The position numbers were made by a program, and so were the translations under genes. The notes below the pieces were generated by a model. That model worked only from the letters and a program-made list of their open reading frames with translations, did no database searches and had not been told where the DNA came from. A stretch of DNA of 64,000 nt from positions 368,393,680 through 368,457,679 of the forward strand of contig NC_066583.1 of the NCBI RefSeq assembly GCF_024323335.1, written 5' to 3'. Shown piece by piece: positions 12,104 to 22,600 of this stretch. The stretch's first letter is position 1, and each line of letters begins with the position of its first letter. The stretch comes from Lathyrus oleraceus. Its lineage: Eukaryota; Streptophyta; Magnoliopsida; Fabales; Fabaceae.

Positions 12104-13756
12104 ATGGATCTTCCGAACATAGATATCCTCGAGCTGAAGGACAAGATGACTGAGCTGATCAACATTATGCAGGGTTTTGCAGTTGGTCAGAAAGCTTTGG
12201 CTGACAAAGTTGAAAAGCTCGAGCGGGCTTCAGCTGCTAACAGTGTTGTTAACCTGGATGGTGTCTCCAACCAGGGGCTCGATGGATCCAGAGACGGTGG
12301 AAAAAGAGCAACTGTTGGTATAGTGAATAATGTCGCTGGTTTTGGTACTGCTGGTGGTCAGCCTGGGCCCGGTCTGGGGCAGAATATGAAAGATAGTCTG
12401 TTGCCTCCGTTCTATGCGTTTGATGAAGACCAGGAGGAAGACAGGGAAGCAGATCAGTTCTCTATGCTGAATGAGCCATTCGGTCAATATGGTGTCCAGC
12501 CACAGAGCAAAGAAATTCAGTTGCTGGCAGAGAAGGTAAGGGCTCTGGAAAGCCATGCTACTCCGGGGTTTGTCAACATGTCCAACATGGGGCTGGTCGA
12601 GGGGATTGTGATCCCACAAAAGTTCAAAGCGCCTGCATTTGACAGATATAATGGGAGTTCCTGCTCGGAAACCCATCTCCAAGCTTTCGTTCGCAAGATT
12701 TCCGCGTACACGACGGATCAGAAGCTCTGGATGTACTTCTTCCAGGACAGTTTGTCCGGAGGATCTCTGGAATGGTACACCAAGCTAAAGTCTGCTGATG
12801 TCAAGAGTTGGCAGGATCTGGGAGATGCGTTCTTTAAACAGTATCAGTTCAACGCTGATATGGCTCCGAGTCGTACCCAGCTGCAGGGTATGTCTCAGAA
12901 GTCAAGTGAGGGGTTTAAAGAATATGCACAACGGTGGAGGGAGTTGGCTGCCAGAGTTCAACCTCCGTTGGTGGATCGGGAGATGTCGGATCTATTCATG
13001 GGTACCCTGCAAGGGGTTTTTGCTGAAAGGATGGTGGGTTATCCGGTAACCAACTTTGCTGACATTGTGGTGGCAGGGGAAAGAATTGAAAGTTGGCTAC
13101 GAATGGGGAAAATACAAGGTAATGCTTTGTCATCAGGATCAAAGAAGCCATTCGGAAATGGTCAGCGCAAGAATGAGGGTGAATCAAATGCTGTGTATGC
13201 CCAAAGGGGACACGGTGGGGATCGTTACTACCAGCACACTGTTGCTGTAACCATCCCTGCTGGTAATCAGTCAGTCCGACAGCAACGTCAATCACCTCAA
13301 CAGAGAGCTGGGTACCAGGTGAGGGGAAAAGGGGTTGATCGCCATTTTGACAAGCCGCCTGTGACATACGCTGTTCTGTTCAAAAAGCTGATGGATCTTG
13401 GGTTGGTTCAGCCGAGGGCGATGGTTCCGATGAGATCAGATCAGAGGCCTCCTAACTATGATGAGAACGCCCAGTGCGAATTTCATTCTGGAACACCGGG
13501 GCATAACATTGAGGGCTGTAGAGCATTCAAGAATGTTGTCCAGGATCTGGTAGACTCCAAGGCTATTAACTTTGCACCGTCTCCCAATGTTAATGCTAAT
13601 CCCATGCCGGCACATGGTCAGGCGATGGTGGGTGCAATTGCTGAAAATTCAGATCACGCCCGTGGGATGGGTGAAGAAACTGACAATGACTGCGAGTTTG
13701 ATGGTTGGATAAAGCCGTGCGTACCAGGGATGGAAGTCCAGAACTTGAAGGCTTAA
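12104..13756 (+). CDS. Gag of the plus-strand Tat/Ogre-like element, intact
   Basis: Uninterrupted 550-codon frame from the first ATG at 12104. The frame is open from 11999, so translation from an upstream spliced or non-ATG start is possible. Gag builds the cytoplasmic particle and binds element RNA. The N-terminal 30 residues are followed by a short coiled-coil-like stretch, then an acidic linker. The retrotransposon Gag domain is at about residues 170-335, with the typical hydrophobic cluster WMYFFQDSL and SLEWYTKL, a YAQRWRELAARVQPPL segment and a basic tail. A zinc-knuckle-like motif of the form C-x2-H-S-G-x-P-G-H-x4-C spans residues 458-472. The frame ends at a stop with no protease following. 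Its integrity contrasts with the ruined pol downstream. Confidence 0.9.
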   Translation: MDLPNIDILELKDKMTELINIMQGFAVGQKALADKVEKLERASAANSVVNLDGVSNQGLDGSRDGGKRATVGIVNNVAGFGTAGGQPGPGLGQNMKDSLLPPFYAFDEDQEEDREADQFSMLNEPFGQYGVQPQSKEIQLLAEKVRALESHATPGFVNMSNMGLVEGIVIPQKFKAPAFDRYNGSSCSETHLQAFVRKISAYTTDQKLWMYFFQDSLSGGSLEWYTKLKSADVKSWQDLGDAFFKQYQFNADMAPSRTQLQGMSQKSSEGFKEYAQRWRELAARVQPPLVDREMSDLFMGTLQGVFAERMVGYPVTNFADIVVAGERIESWLRMGKIQGNALSSGSKKPFGNGQRKNEGESNAVYAQRGHGGDRYYQHTVAVTIPAGNQSVRQQRQSPQQRAGYQVRGKGVDRHFDKPPVTYAVLFKKLMDLGLVQPRAMVPMRSDQRPPNYDENAQCEFHSGTPGHNIEGCRAFKNVVQDLVDSKAINFAPSPNVNANPMPAHGQAMVGAIAENSDHARGMGEETDNDCEFDGWIKPCVPGMEVQNLKA

Positions 13757-14100
13757 AAAGATCATCATTGTTGCTCATCCGGAAGAGTAATGATTTCTTG
13801 TTTTCAGTTTTATTTGCATGAAAGCCTTGCGTGTTGCCCGACACGTAATGGTTCATTGTAAGGGCCACTTCATGTTTAAATTTGCATTTTCTGCATCATT
13901 AATAAATGGATGTTTTTCAGTTAAAAGCGGTATTCCCTGTTTTTCATTTATTTTTGCAGTTTAAAAACAAATAAAAATGGCAATGTTTATTTTCATTTTT
14001 TTCTTTTTTTGATTTGTCTCGTCCCAAAGTCGAAAAATAATTCTCCGGATCTCATTGATAACAATTTGGTTACACCTCATATGACTTCGACAATCCGATC
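13757..14100 (+). other. AT-rich spacer between gag and pol remnants
   Basis: This stretch separates the gag stop from the first pol-like residues and has no coding similarity. In intact Ogre elements a spliced intron lies between the protease and RT regions. Several T-rich runs followed by AG (for example TTTTTGCAG near 13957-13961) suggest that an intron remnant is kept here while the protease domain has been lost. Confidence 0.45.
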
Positions 14101-15990
14101 TATCATGCCGAAGAAGAAGGCGAAGAAGATTGCGATCTGCCGGAATTAGCCAGGTTGTTGAAACAAGAGGAGAAGGTGATTCAGCCGTATGAAGAACGGG
14201 TTGAGATTGTCATTCCAAGCACCGCCGAGGTCAGGAAGGAAAAAAATTGGGGCCGTTTCAGAGGCAAGTCGAGAGCGGAATGGTAGCCCTGTTGAAAGAG
14301 CAGGTGGATACCTTCACCTGGTCATATCAGGATATGCCAGGGTCGGATACCGATGTCGTTGTGCACAAGCTACCATGGAGAGAAGACTGTCCTCTGGAGA
14401 AGCAGAACGCCAGTGCCTGTATCAGAGAGCCATGATGACTTTGTTTCATGATATGATTCATCATGAAGTTGAATGCTATGCTATGACGTGATAGCAAAGT
14501 CCCAAACAGAAGAGGGGCATATGGCAGATCTGGCCAAGTCGTTTGACCGGTTGAGACAATTCAAACTGAGGTTGAATTCAGTAAAGTGCACTACCAGAGT
14601 GCGGTCCGGTAAGATGTTGGGGTTTATTGTCAGAGAGGAATCCGAGGTTGATCCTGCTAAAAAAAAAAAAAAATATAGAAAAAGAGAAAAAAGGCCTGAA
14701 CCGAGAACGAAAAAGAGGTTCGTGGTCTATTAGGTAGATTGAACTACATGTCATGGTTCACATCTTATCTAACAGCCACGTGTGAACCCATGTTCAAGAT
14801 GAAAAAAAAAGGGATCAAGCGGTCAGGTGAAATAATGATTGCCAAAAGGGTATTGAAAGAATAAAGAATAAGTTGCAGGAACCTCTGATTCTGATACCTT
14901 CCGTGGAAGGAGCGATTGTTAATCTGTGCTTGACGGCCTTCGAGGGGTCTACGAGGTGTATTGGGTCAGCATGACGCGTCTTGTCGAAAAGAGCATGCAA
15001 TTTACCTTAGCAAAAAGTTTACCGACTGTGAAACAATACATTCACTGTTCGAGAAAACTTGCTGTACTTTGGCATAGGCTGCTCGCCGACTGAGACAGTG
15101 TATGCAGGTTCATAACACTTTGTGGATTTCCGAGATGGATCCGATCAAGTATGGGTGTGAGAATCCAGCATCGACCGGACAGGTTGCGAGAGTGCAAAAG
15201 AATGTTGACTGATTTGTGATGCTCTCAGAAAGCAATCAAGGGGTGTATTGTCTAATTACATCGCTCCGCAACCCATTGAGGATTATCAACCGATGAAGTT
15301 TGAAGTCCCTGATGAGGACATCTCGAGGTGCTCCAATCGAAAGATTGAGAGTGGCCGATCCCGGAGGAGGGGCCTGACCCTGAATCCGAACGGATTCTGA
15401 TGTCTGATGGGGAAGGTTAATGTGGATGAGTCAGTGCCGTGTTGGTTACGCCAAAAGGATCCCGTATTCTTTTTGTTGCCCGGATAGCGTTTGAACGCAC
15501 CGACGGTATGATTGAGTATGAAGCTGGTATCCCGGGTATCGGACCTCGGTGCGCCTACTGGGGCAACGCCTTTCTCGTTGGTATATGGAATGGAAGTCGT
15601 ATTGCCGGTTGAAGTTCAAATTCCCTCTTTGAGAGTCCTGATGGACGTGAAGTTGCAAGAGGCTGAATGGGTAAGGACCCGGTATGAAGAGTTGAGCCTG
15701 ATTGAAGAAAAGAGGCTAGCAGCCATCTGTCATGGGCAGTTGTACCAGCAAAGGATGAAGCGTGCTTTTGACAAAAAGGTGCGACCTCGGGTATATCACG
15801 TGGGTGATATGGTGCTGAAAAGGATCCTTCCTCCTCAAAACGATCGAAGGGGCAAATGGACACCGAATTATGAAGGTCCGTTCGTGGTCAAGAAGGTTTT
15901 CTCTGGCGGAGCCTTGTTGTTAACGACCATGGATGGCGAGGATTTTCCATCCCCTGTGAATGCGGACGCAGTTAAAAAATACTTCGTATA
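14101..15990 (+). pseudogene. Shredded pol (RT, RNase H, integrase C-terminus) of the plus-strand Tat element
   Basis: Fragments in changing frames follow the normal Tat pol order but with large losses. Around 14110-14400 is the segment before RT, ending in the conserved SYQDMPG and VVVHKLP motifs. The RT palm is missing: sequence jumps to the YQRAM helix at about 14420, and the YVDD catalytic box that should follow at about 14475 is destroyed. RT thumb-like sequence runs at 14515-14650 up to a poly-A tract and frameshift. RNase H-like fragments lie at 14730-15330. A short piece like the second, archaeal-type RNase H is at 15360-15520. The integrase zinc finger and catalytic core are gone. 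The last 140 or so residues of integrase are open at 15550-15990, beginning GATPFSLVYGME. It cannot make active enzymes. Confidence 0.85.
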
Positions 15991-16859
15991 AATAGACCCG
16001 CTGGACGAAAAGAATAAAATAGTCCAGGCAAAAAGGGGCATCCCGGCGAACCAAAAAAAACAGAAAGAAAGGTTCGGGCAAAAATTAGGGATAAAAAGGA
16101 AAAATGTACACCCGGCAAGTCGAAAACCTGAGAAGGCGACTTGGGCAAAAAAGGGTATCCCGGTGGACTGAAAACCCGAAAGGGCGGTCCAGGCAAAAGA
16201 GGGATTGAAACGAACAACTGTGTCTTGCATGATCGTTTGCGCTTTGGTTAAGGCATCATGGATAATACCCGGTGGGGATCAATCGGAATCGTCTTGTTCA
16301 GAAGGCAGAAAGCACGGAGAGTCTGAGGACATATGGGGTGTAACCGAGTTGGAACTCGATGAGATCACGGGTTTCACATTGCCATTAGGATAGATTTTTC
16401 CTTTTGTGTGCAGTTACCTCTTTTCAGGAATTGCTTCCTCTGTAATTGCTCCATTTGAGCCACACACTTTTCCAATCAATAAAATGCATATTCAGTCAAA
16501 TAATTTTGTTTTTGTTTTTCATTACCGCTTTGATTGCAAAAACATCCAGATATTTTTGATAAAGAATCTTTGCATTTTAAGACATACAGGTCCCTTCCAA
16601 TGCATGTTTATAAGATTGAAAGCTTGAAATCTTATTTGGAAGGTTGAGTGACCCGAGTGTTGAAATCTTGACACGCCTGGGGCACGGTTTTATCTAACGA
16701 TCTGTTTTGCAGGTGCTGTTAGATATTTTCATTCACTTGCAGGTGGTGATGTGGAAGCTTTTGATAAAACAAATCCCCATGGAGTCCGATCAGGGACGAG
16801 GGACGGACGAATGAATGTGAAGGGATGACGGAGGAGACGTTGAGACGTACGACGATCCT

Positions 16860-17040
16860 TGATGGTAATCAAGAAGACTCTTCAAAATCGGAAGATTGGA
16901 AAGTCTGTAAAAATTCCCCGCAGAGTCTGATCAGGAACAAGCAAGATGGAGAACGGTGAATAGACGACGAGGGACGTCCGACGGCCTTTGGAATTAATCA
17001 AGAAGACTCTTTAGAGTCAGAAGATTGAAAATTATGTATA
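16860..17040 (+). repeat. Duplication of about 126 bp in the Tat 3' UTR
   Basis: The block AATCAAGAAGACTCTT followed by a GGAAGATTG-like sequence occurs near 16867 and again near 16993, with diverged sequence between. A related partial unit with a CCGATCAGGGACGAGG stretch precedes it at about 16780. Confidence 0.6.
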
Positions 17041-17214
17041 AATCCCAGGAGTACGTTTCCGTCGAGCGCGGAGCGATTGGGAATACAAGATGATGGAGCA
17101 GAAAAGGTCCAGACGAGTCTGGGAATTCTCAAAAGTGGAAAGCTGATACGAGATTGGGAGGTGGATACCATGGTTCGACGGGTCGATGGGTGTTCTGTAC
17201 CAACTTTTCTCATT

Positions 17215-17890
17215 TCCCCAGCGAGGTCCCCAAGCAGTGTCAGGAGGACCATTTCCCCAGCAGATCCAAAGGTTTGTGGATCCCTTAGCCGAGTCGAGAT
17301 GATTGTCCCCGGCAGGTTTAAAACGGTGTTTCCTCAGCAGCCAGGCCTGAAGGTTGCTATTCCCCGAGTGGAGCGGGTTTCAATGAAATATATCTCCAGC
17401 AGTGTTCATCCTACCAGTGGATTGGACAAGTTTCCGTAGCAGGCCGATATCTACATCCCCAGCTGAGTGTATCCTACGTGTGGATTGCATGGGTTGTCCC
17501 CAGCGGAGTGGCATTTGCTTCCCTAGCAAGGTCAGGATGGTTATCCCCAGCAGGTGTCAGATCGGTGTTTCCCCAGTTGACAGTCCGGGCGGTTGCTGTT
17601 TTCCCAGCAGAGTATCTGTGAGCATTTCCCCAGTGAAGTCAACAGGTATCTGTGAGGGTTCCCGAAGCAGAGGTGGATGTATATCCCCAGCGAGTCAAAA
17701 GACTGTATCCCCACAGAGTGCATTGGTGGTTCTTATCCCCAGCAAATTCCCGAGCGAATTGGGTGCAAAGGAGGTGTTTCCCCAGCAAGGGTTACCTTTT
17801 CCCGACAGCAGTATTATTCCCCAGCAGGGTGGAATCGGAGTATTGACGAGTTCCTCAGCAGAGTGTCTCGTGCTCCTCAGAAGAGTCCCT
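17215..17890 (+). repeat. Array of about 20 TCCCCAGCAGAGT-like motifs
   Basis: Short motifs of the form TCCCCAGCAGAGT recur every 15-40 bases, for example near 17215, 17254, 17393, 17457, 17497, 17544, 17602, 17627, 17683, 17706, 17816 and 17850. The spacers are unrelated. The motif is the complement of the inner part of this element's own primer-binding site, so it resembles the 3' end of the primer tRNA. Further scattered copies occur near 16910, 18130, 18308 and 18410. Confidence 0.75.
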
Positions 17891-18037
17891 TGAGGGGGAT
17901 GCTTTTTATGCATTCATCATGTAGAGTAAGCATAGCATATTGCATAGAAAAAATAATAAATCGCGTAGCATTTCCATAATTATGGAGCATTACGCAGAAA
18001 AAGATCATGCATCATTGTTGCAAGCATAGAGCTAGTC

Positions 18038-18375
18038 TCAAGCCGTGGTTACCGTTTGAGAGGTGGTTGTGCCAGAAAGCGAAGATGTTACTCTGTGGAG
18101 TTTAGCATCATGACGTCAGATCAGCAATGTTCCCCAGTAGTGCGATACTGGAGGAAATGTTTCCGTCGGACAGAGATGGAAATAAAATCAGAGGACGTTA
18201 CGCGATCAGCGCGATTCAAGCCGTGGTTACCGCTTGAGGATTGGTTTTATCAGACAGTGAAGGTGTTACTCCGAGGAGTCTAGCATCATGGTTTTAATCA
18301 AGGATATTCCCCAGTAGTACGATACTGGAGGGTAATTTTCTGTCGAGCAGAAATGGGAATGTTAATCAAGAAAGT
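18038..18375 (+). repeat. Direct duplication of about 178 bp in the Tat 3' UTR
   Basis: Two diverged copies start with TCAAGCCGTGGTTACCG at 18038 and 18216. Each contains a GTCTAGCATCATG-like block and a TTCCCCAGTAGTRCGATACTGGAGG-like block in the same order. Confidence 0.75.
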
Positions 18376-18494
18376 TTCGGGGTTCAAGAAAAACAAGAAG
18401 GAAGATAATCCCCAGCTAAACGCGAAGTGTTTGTCTGCCAGGGTTGAATAGAGAGCAGTCGGCTCAGGGCTTGTCATCCTCAGCATGGGTCGTT

Positions 18495-19260
18495 GTGGCA
18501 TTCCGGCCAGTTTCCGATTTCCAGATCGAAGAGGTTCTCAACAGTCAGGACGAAGAACTTGTGGCATTCTGGCCAGTTTCCGATTTCCAGATCGAAGAGG
18601 TTCTCAACAGTCAGGACGAAGAACTTGTGGCATTCCGGCCAGTTTCCGATTTCCAGATTGAAGAGGTTCTCAACAGTCAGGACGAAGAACTTGTGGCATT
18701 CCGGCCAGTTTCCGATTTCCAGATCGAAGAGGTTCTCAACAGTCAGGATGAAGAACTTGTGGCATTCCGGCCAGTTTCCGATTTCCAGATCGAAGAGGTT
18801 CTCAACAGTTAGGACGAAGAACTTGTGGCATTCCGGCCAGTTTCCGATTTCCAGATCGAAGAGGTTCTCAACAGTCAGGACGAAGAACTTGTGGCATTCC
18901 GGCCAGTTTCCGATTTCCAGATCGAAAAGGTTCTCGACAGTCAGGACGAAGAACTTGTGGCATTCCGGCCAGTTTCCGATTTCCAGATCGAAGAGGTTCT
19001 CAACAGTCAGGACGAAGAACTTGTGGCATTCCGGCCAATTTCCGATTTCCAGATCGAAGAGGTTCTCAACAGTCAGGACGAAGAACTTGTGGCATTCCGG
19101 CCAATTTCCCATTTCCAGATCGAAGAAGTTCTCAACAATCAGGACGAAGAACTTGTGGCACTCCGGCCAGTTTCCGATTTCCAGATCGAAGAGGTTCTCA
19201 ACAGTCAGGACGAAGAACTTGTGGCACTCCGGCCAGTTCCGATTTCCAGATCGAAGAAGC
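18495..19260 (+). repeat. 66-bp tandem array, 11 full units plus a partial
   Basis: Units begin GTGGCATTCCGGCCAG at 18495, 18561, 18627 and so on every 66 bases to 19221, with no length change between units and only scattered substitutions. A degenerate thirteenth unit follows at about 19266-19330 and weaker echoes reach 19480. Because 66 is divisible by three, several frames on both strands stay open; these are not genes. Within a unit, two similar 33-bp halves can be made out. Confidence 0.95.
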
Positions 19261-19624
19261 TCACGATGATTAGATCGATGCAGCTTGCGGCAATCCGGCC
19301 AGTTTCCCGGTATCCAGACCGAAGCAGTTTCTAATTCCGGGGTTCAGTAGTCAGACGGATGTGTGGTGTCCAGGCCATGGTTATCCCTGTGTTACCATTT
19401 ATTTTGGTATTCAGGTCGACGTTTTTGTTTCGGCATTTCCGGCCGACTTTCCCCGTACCAGACGGATTTTCTTTCAAGATTGTGTTCTTCGCCGATTCTG
19501 ACAGGCGTTGTTAATTGTATCCCATCAGAGTGCAAATTGTTCGTCTGTTCTTGGTATTCAATCACTCTTCATCCTGATCATCTGAAAGCCGAGGCTATTC
19601 ATATCGACAGGTTCACAGTGGATT

Positions 19625-19637
19625 GAATAGGGGCAGC
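19625..19637 (+). other. Polypurine tract of the plus-strand Tat element
   Basis: The purine-rich GAATAGGGGCAGC lies directly before the 3' LTR start at 19638, in the position expected for plus-strand DNA priming. It is short and interrupted by pyrimidines. Confidence 0.6.
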
Positions 19638-22600
19638 TGTAACACCTCAAAATTTGCCCTCCTCTCTTGGGACTAGCTTAACATATTGCATAACATTTTT
19701 AGGTCATTAGGCATTGCATATTGCATATCATGTGGTTACATTGTGCAAGTCATCCTCTTAAGTCTTGATCAGGAAAAGAAGAGGTTATGTGCAAGCTGGG
19801 GTTTCATTGGACTGGTCATTAATCATCTGAGGATGTGGAGGTCCAAATTAGGGTTTTGTGGTTCTCAAGGAGATTGGTCTTCATCTTGTTTGAAAGGATA
19901 CATCATCATCATGGTTTATCATCAGAGGATTCAAGTGTTTGATCAAGATTCCTTGAGATTAGGGTTTTGACCACTGGTCAACCCTAATCAGGTGCATTGG
20001 GCCAATCAGGGCGTGGCTAGGAGATGGGGTCTATGATGGATATGAGGATCATTCCATGATTTTATTGAGCTTATTGAGGCTAGGGTTTCATCCTTGAGCC
20101 ATTTCATCAGAGGATTGGAGCTCAGATTGATCTATGCATTGCCAAATTCATCTATCAGTTGAAAAAGTCAACTGTGGTCAACTGTGCATGATTTTATGGA
20201 TTTGGAGGTGGAAGAGAGTTGGATACACTTCATTCATGTTGGAACAAGTGTTATTTGACATTTCAAAGCTCAAGAATGGAGAAAATCAAGTCAGAACAAA
20301 AACTGTCAAAAATAGAAAGTGACTTGTAATGGAAGTTTCCAAAAATGGAAAGTTTTTGACCACAAAATTACATGTCCAAGGAAGCTTCAAATGAAAATTT
20401 GTTCAACATGAAAGTTGTAGATCTTGGTCTCACCTTTCCAAAAAGTCCAAGAACTTGAAATTCCCATGTATGGTTGGCAAGTTATGGTCCATTCAATTTC
20501 AAAAATGACCCATAATCAAAGTGGCATAACTTCCACATGGAGTGTCCAAATTGGATGATCTTTTTATGTGCAAACTCCATTTGACATGTACTTTTATGGT
20601 GCATAATTGGAATTCATCAAAAATGGTCAATGCAAAAAGTCAATTTTCAAGTGTACAGTTAAAAATCCAAGGGCAAAATGGTCCAAGTTGAGAAATAATG
20701 AGAATTTTGGCATGGGGATTTTTGCAACACCTCACAAATGCAAATTAGAAATTGTTTGAATGGTCATAAGCATCCAAGGTGCAATATTGGAACAAGTCAT
20801 TTTTGAACTCCACTTGAAAAATGCATTTCATGGTATGGCATAGTGAAAATTAAAATTACACAACCAATGACCATGGGACAAGTTGCAACACATCATAACT
20901 GATATTTGGAGAGTGTGTGAGCTGTCATACAGCTGTCAATTGGCCTTGTGTGAAATGGCATTTTTGCCCTTGAATTGAAAATGACATTTATGCTAATTAC
21001 ATTGCATTTGGTTAATTAGTGATTAACAAGGTGATTAGAGCTGGAGTATATATCACTAATTGTAACAGAATTTTGATCACAATTGCAATCTCCAAGAATC
21101 TCTAACTGTTTTTCCATTTTTCTCCAAAACTCAAGAACATTCATCAAGCAAAATTGAATCAAACTCTTCCAATTCTTCACCAATTCACGAATTTCTTTTT
21201 GCTTCACTCTCCATGGATCTTCCTCTTGAACTGTTTTGATGATTCGGAGCCAAAGAGCATTGGAATCGCAACTGTTCATCCTTGGTGCATCTATGGCATT
21301 TTGCAAATTCTTCCACTAGAAGCAAATTCGAGCTAACCTAAGCACTACATCCACCTTCCCTATCATCAAGCTTGGACTGTTTTGAAGAATCACATCCAAA
21401 TTCATCACGAATCACAACTGTCTTCATTCAAGGTGCGAGATTCGAACATCATTATTTCTTAAATTGTTATATGTTTTTGAAAGATCGTGGAACGTAGAAT
21501 ACTATGCAAGTTGTGGTTTGTGGATTGGTTGCTTATTGAATGAGTAATCGTGATTTTTAGTTTTGAATGTGAAACTTTAATTGATCGATCCGTGATCTGT
21601 GTTAGGAATTAGGTGAAATTAGTTACATATTTGAGATCCTCACACTGAGACCTTTCCAATGACTATCCATTTGTTAATTTTGGTTGAGATTTGCGTATTT
21701 TCAATTTTCCGGAATTTGGCTCGAAGAACAACGATGACTGCAGTTTGTTTTTTCTGGAAATTCGTTGCTTGATCCGTGCCAGGCTTGTTCCGTTTTGAAT
21801 TTCTGTTTCCCTCCCAGCTGAGCCAATCAGCGTGTGACAGCGCGTTAAGTGGCTACGCTGCGTTTTGGCCTTGGAGCTCATAATTACGAGCGTGCCACTG
21901 TAAACAATAATTCCATTTATTTAATTAACACATTCTAAATAATTATTTAATAATTCATTCAAACTTTAGAAATTCATAAAAAAATAATTACAAATCCAAA
22001 AATAGTGAGACTTTTTTTGATAGCTCCCAAATTCCCTTTAGTTTTTTATAGGCATGGTTTCATAAGTTGTGCATGATAAAATGTTGACCTGGCCTATTGA
22101 TCTTTGACTTGTGTATATTTTTTGCATGTTTTGCCATTTTCATCATGAAATGCTCATACATTTAAAGAAATGATTGAAATTTTTTGTGCTCATTCTGGAC
22201 ATGTTGATGGTGATTTCCATATAAAGTTTGTGATTTTTGGATACCTGATGGTTGAGATATGATTTTTTGAATCTAGGTGTGACAATTTGTGTCACACCTA
22301 GCTAGGTCAATTTTCTGAATTTATTTCCTGGCCTATGATTGTTGGATTGGATTGAAATTTTGCATGAATGATCATTGGTATGTCAAGATAACATGTGAAT
22401 TGTTCTGTATTTTTCTATGGCATTTTCCAATTAATTGATAATTTTCTTAACTGTATGCTCATTTTGCAACATTGTGTGACACATGTTTGTATATTGTTTG
22501 TGAAATTCTCATATGGTTTTGGATAAATGTGAAATTTGGTGTGCTGATTGTAGACACATTATAGGACATCACTGTTTTGGTCCCATTCATTTCTTAATTG

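Larger units (their letters stand above)
15991..19637 (+). other. Repeat-rich 3' untranslated region of the plus-strand Tat element
   Basis: This 3.6-kb non-coding region lies between the integrase stop and the 3' LTR. It is made of successive local repeats: GGCA-AAAAGGG-type units at 16020-16205, a 126-bp duplication at 16860-17040, a motif array at 17215-17890, a 178-bp duplication at 18038-18375 and a 66-bp tandem array at 18495-19260. The 3' UTRs of Tat-lineage elements are known to be hypervariable and a source of satellite repeats; this copy fits that description. Apparent ORFs here are repeat artefacts. Confidence 0.8.

Noticed and set aside
12230..13367. Minus-strand ORFs of 64-150 codons under gag
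   Set aside because: Shadows of the gag coding strand without independent support.
18495..19260. CRISPR-like array
   Set aside because: Units are contiguous with no unique spacers, and the context is a plant retrotransposon.
18480..19334. Long open frames on both strands across the 66-bp array (up to 258 codons)
   Set aside because: They exist only because the unit length is divisible by three; the products are pure 22-residue repeats in several frames at once.
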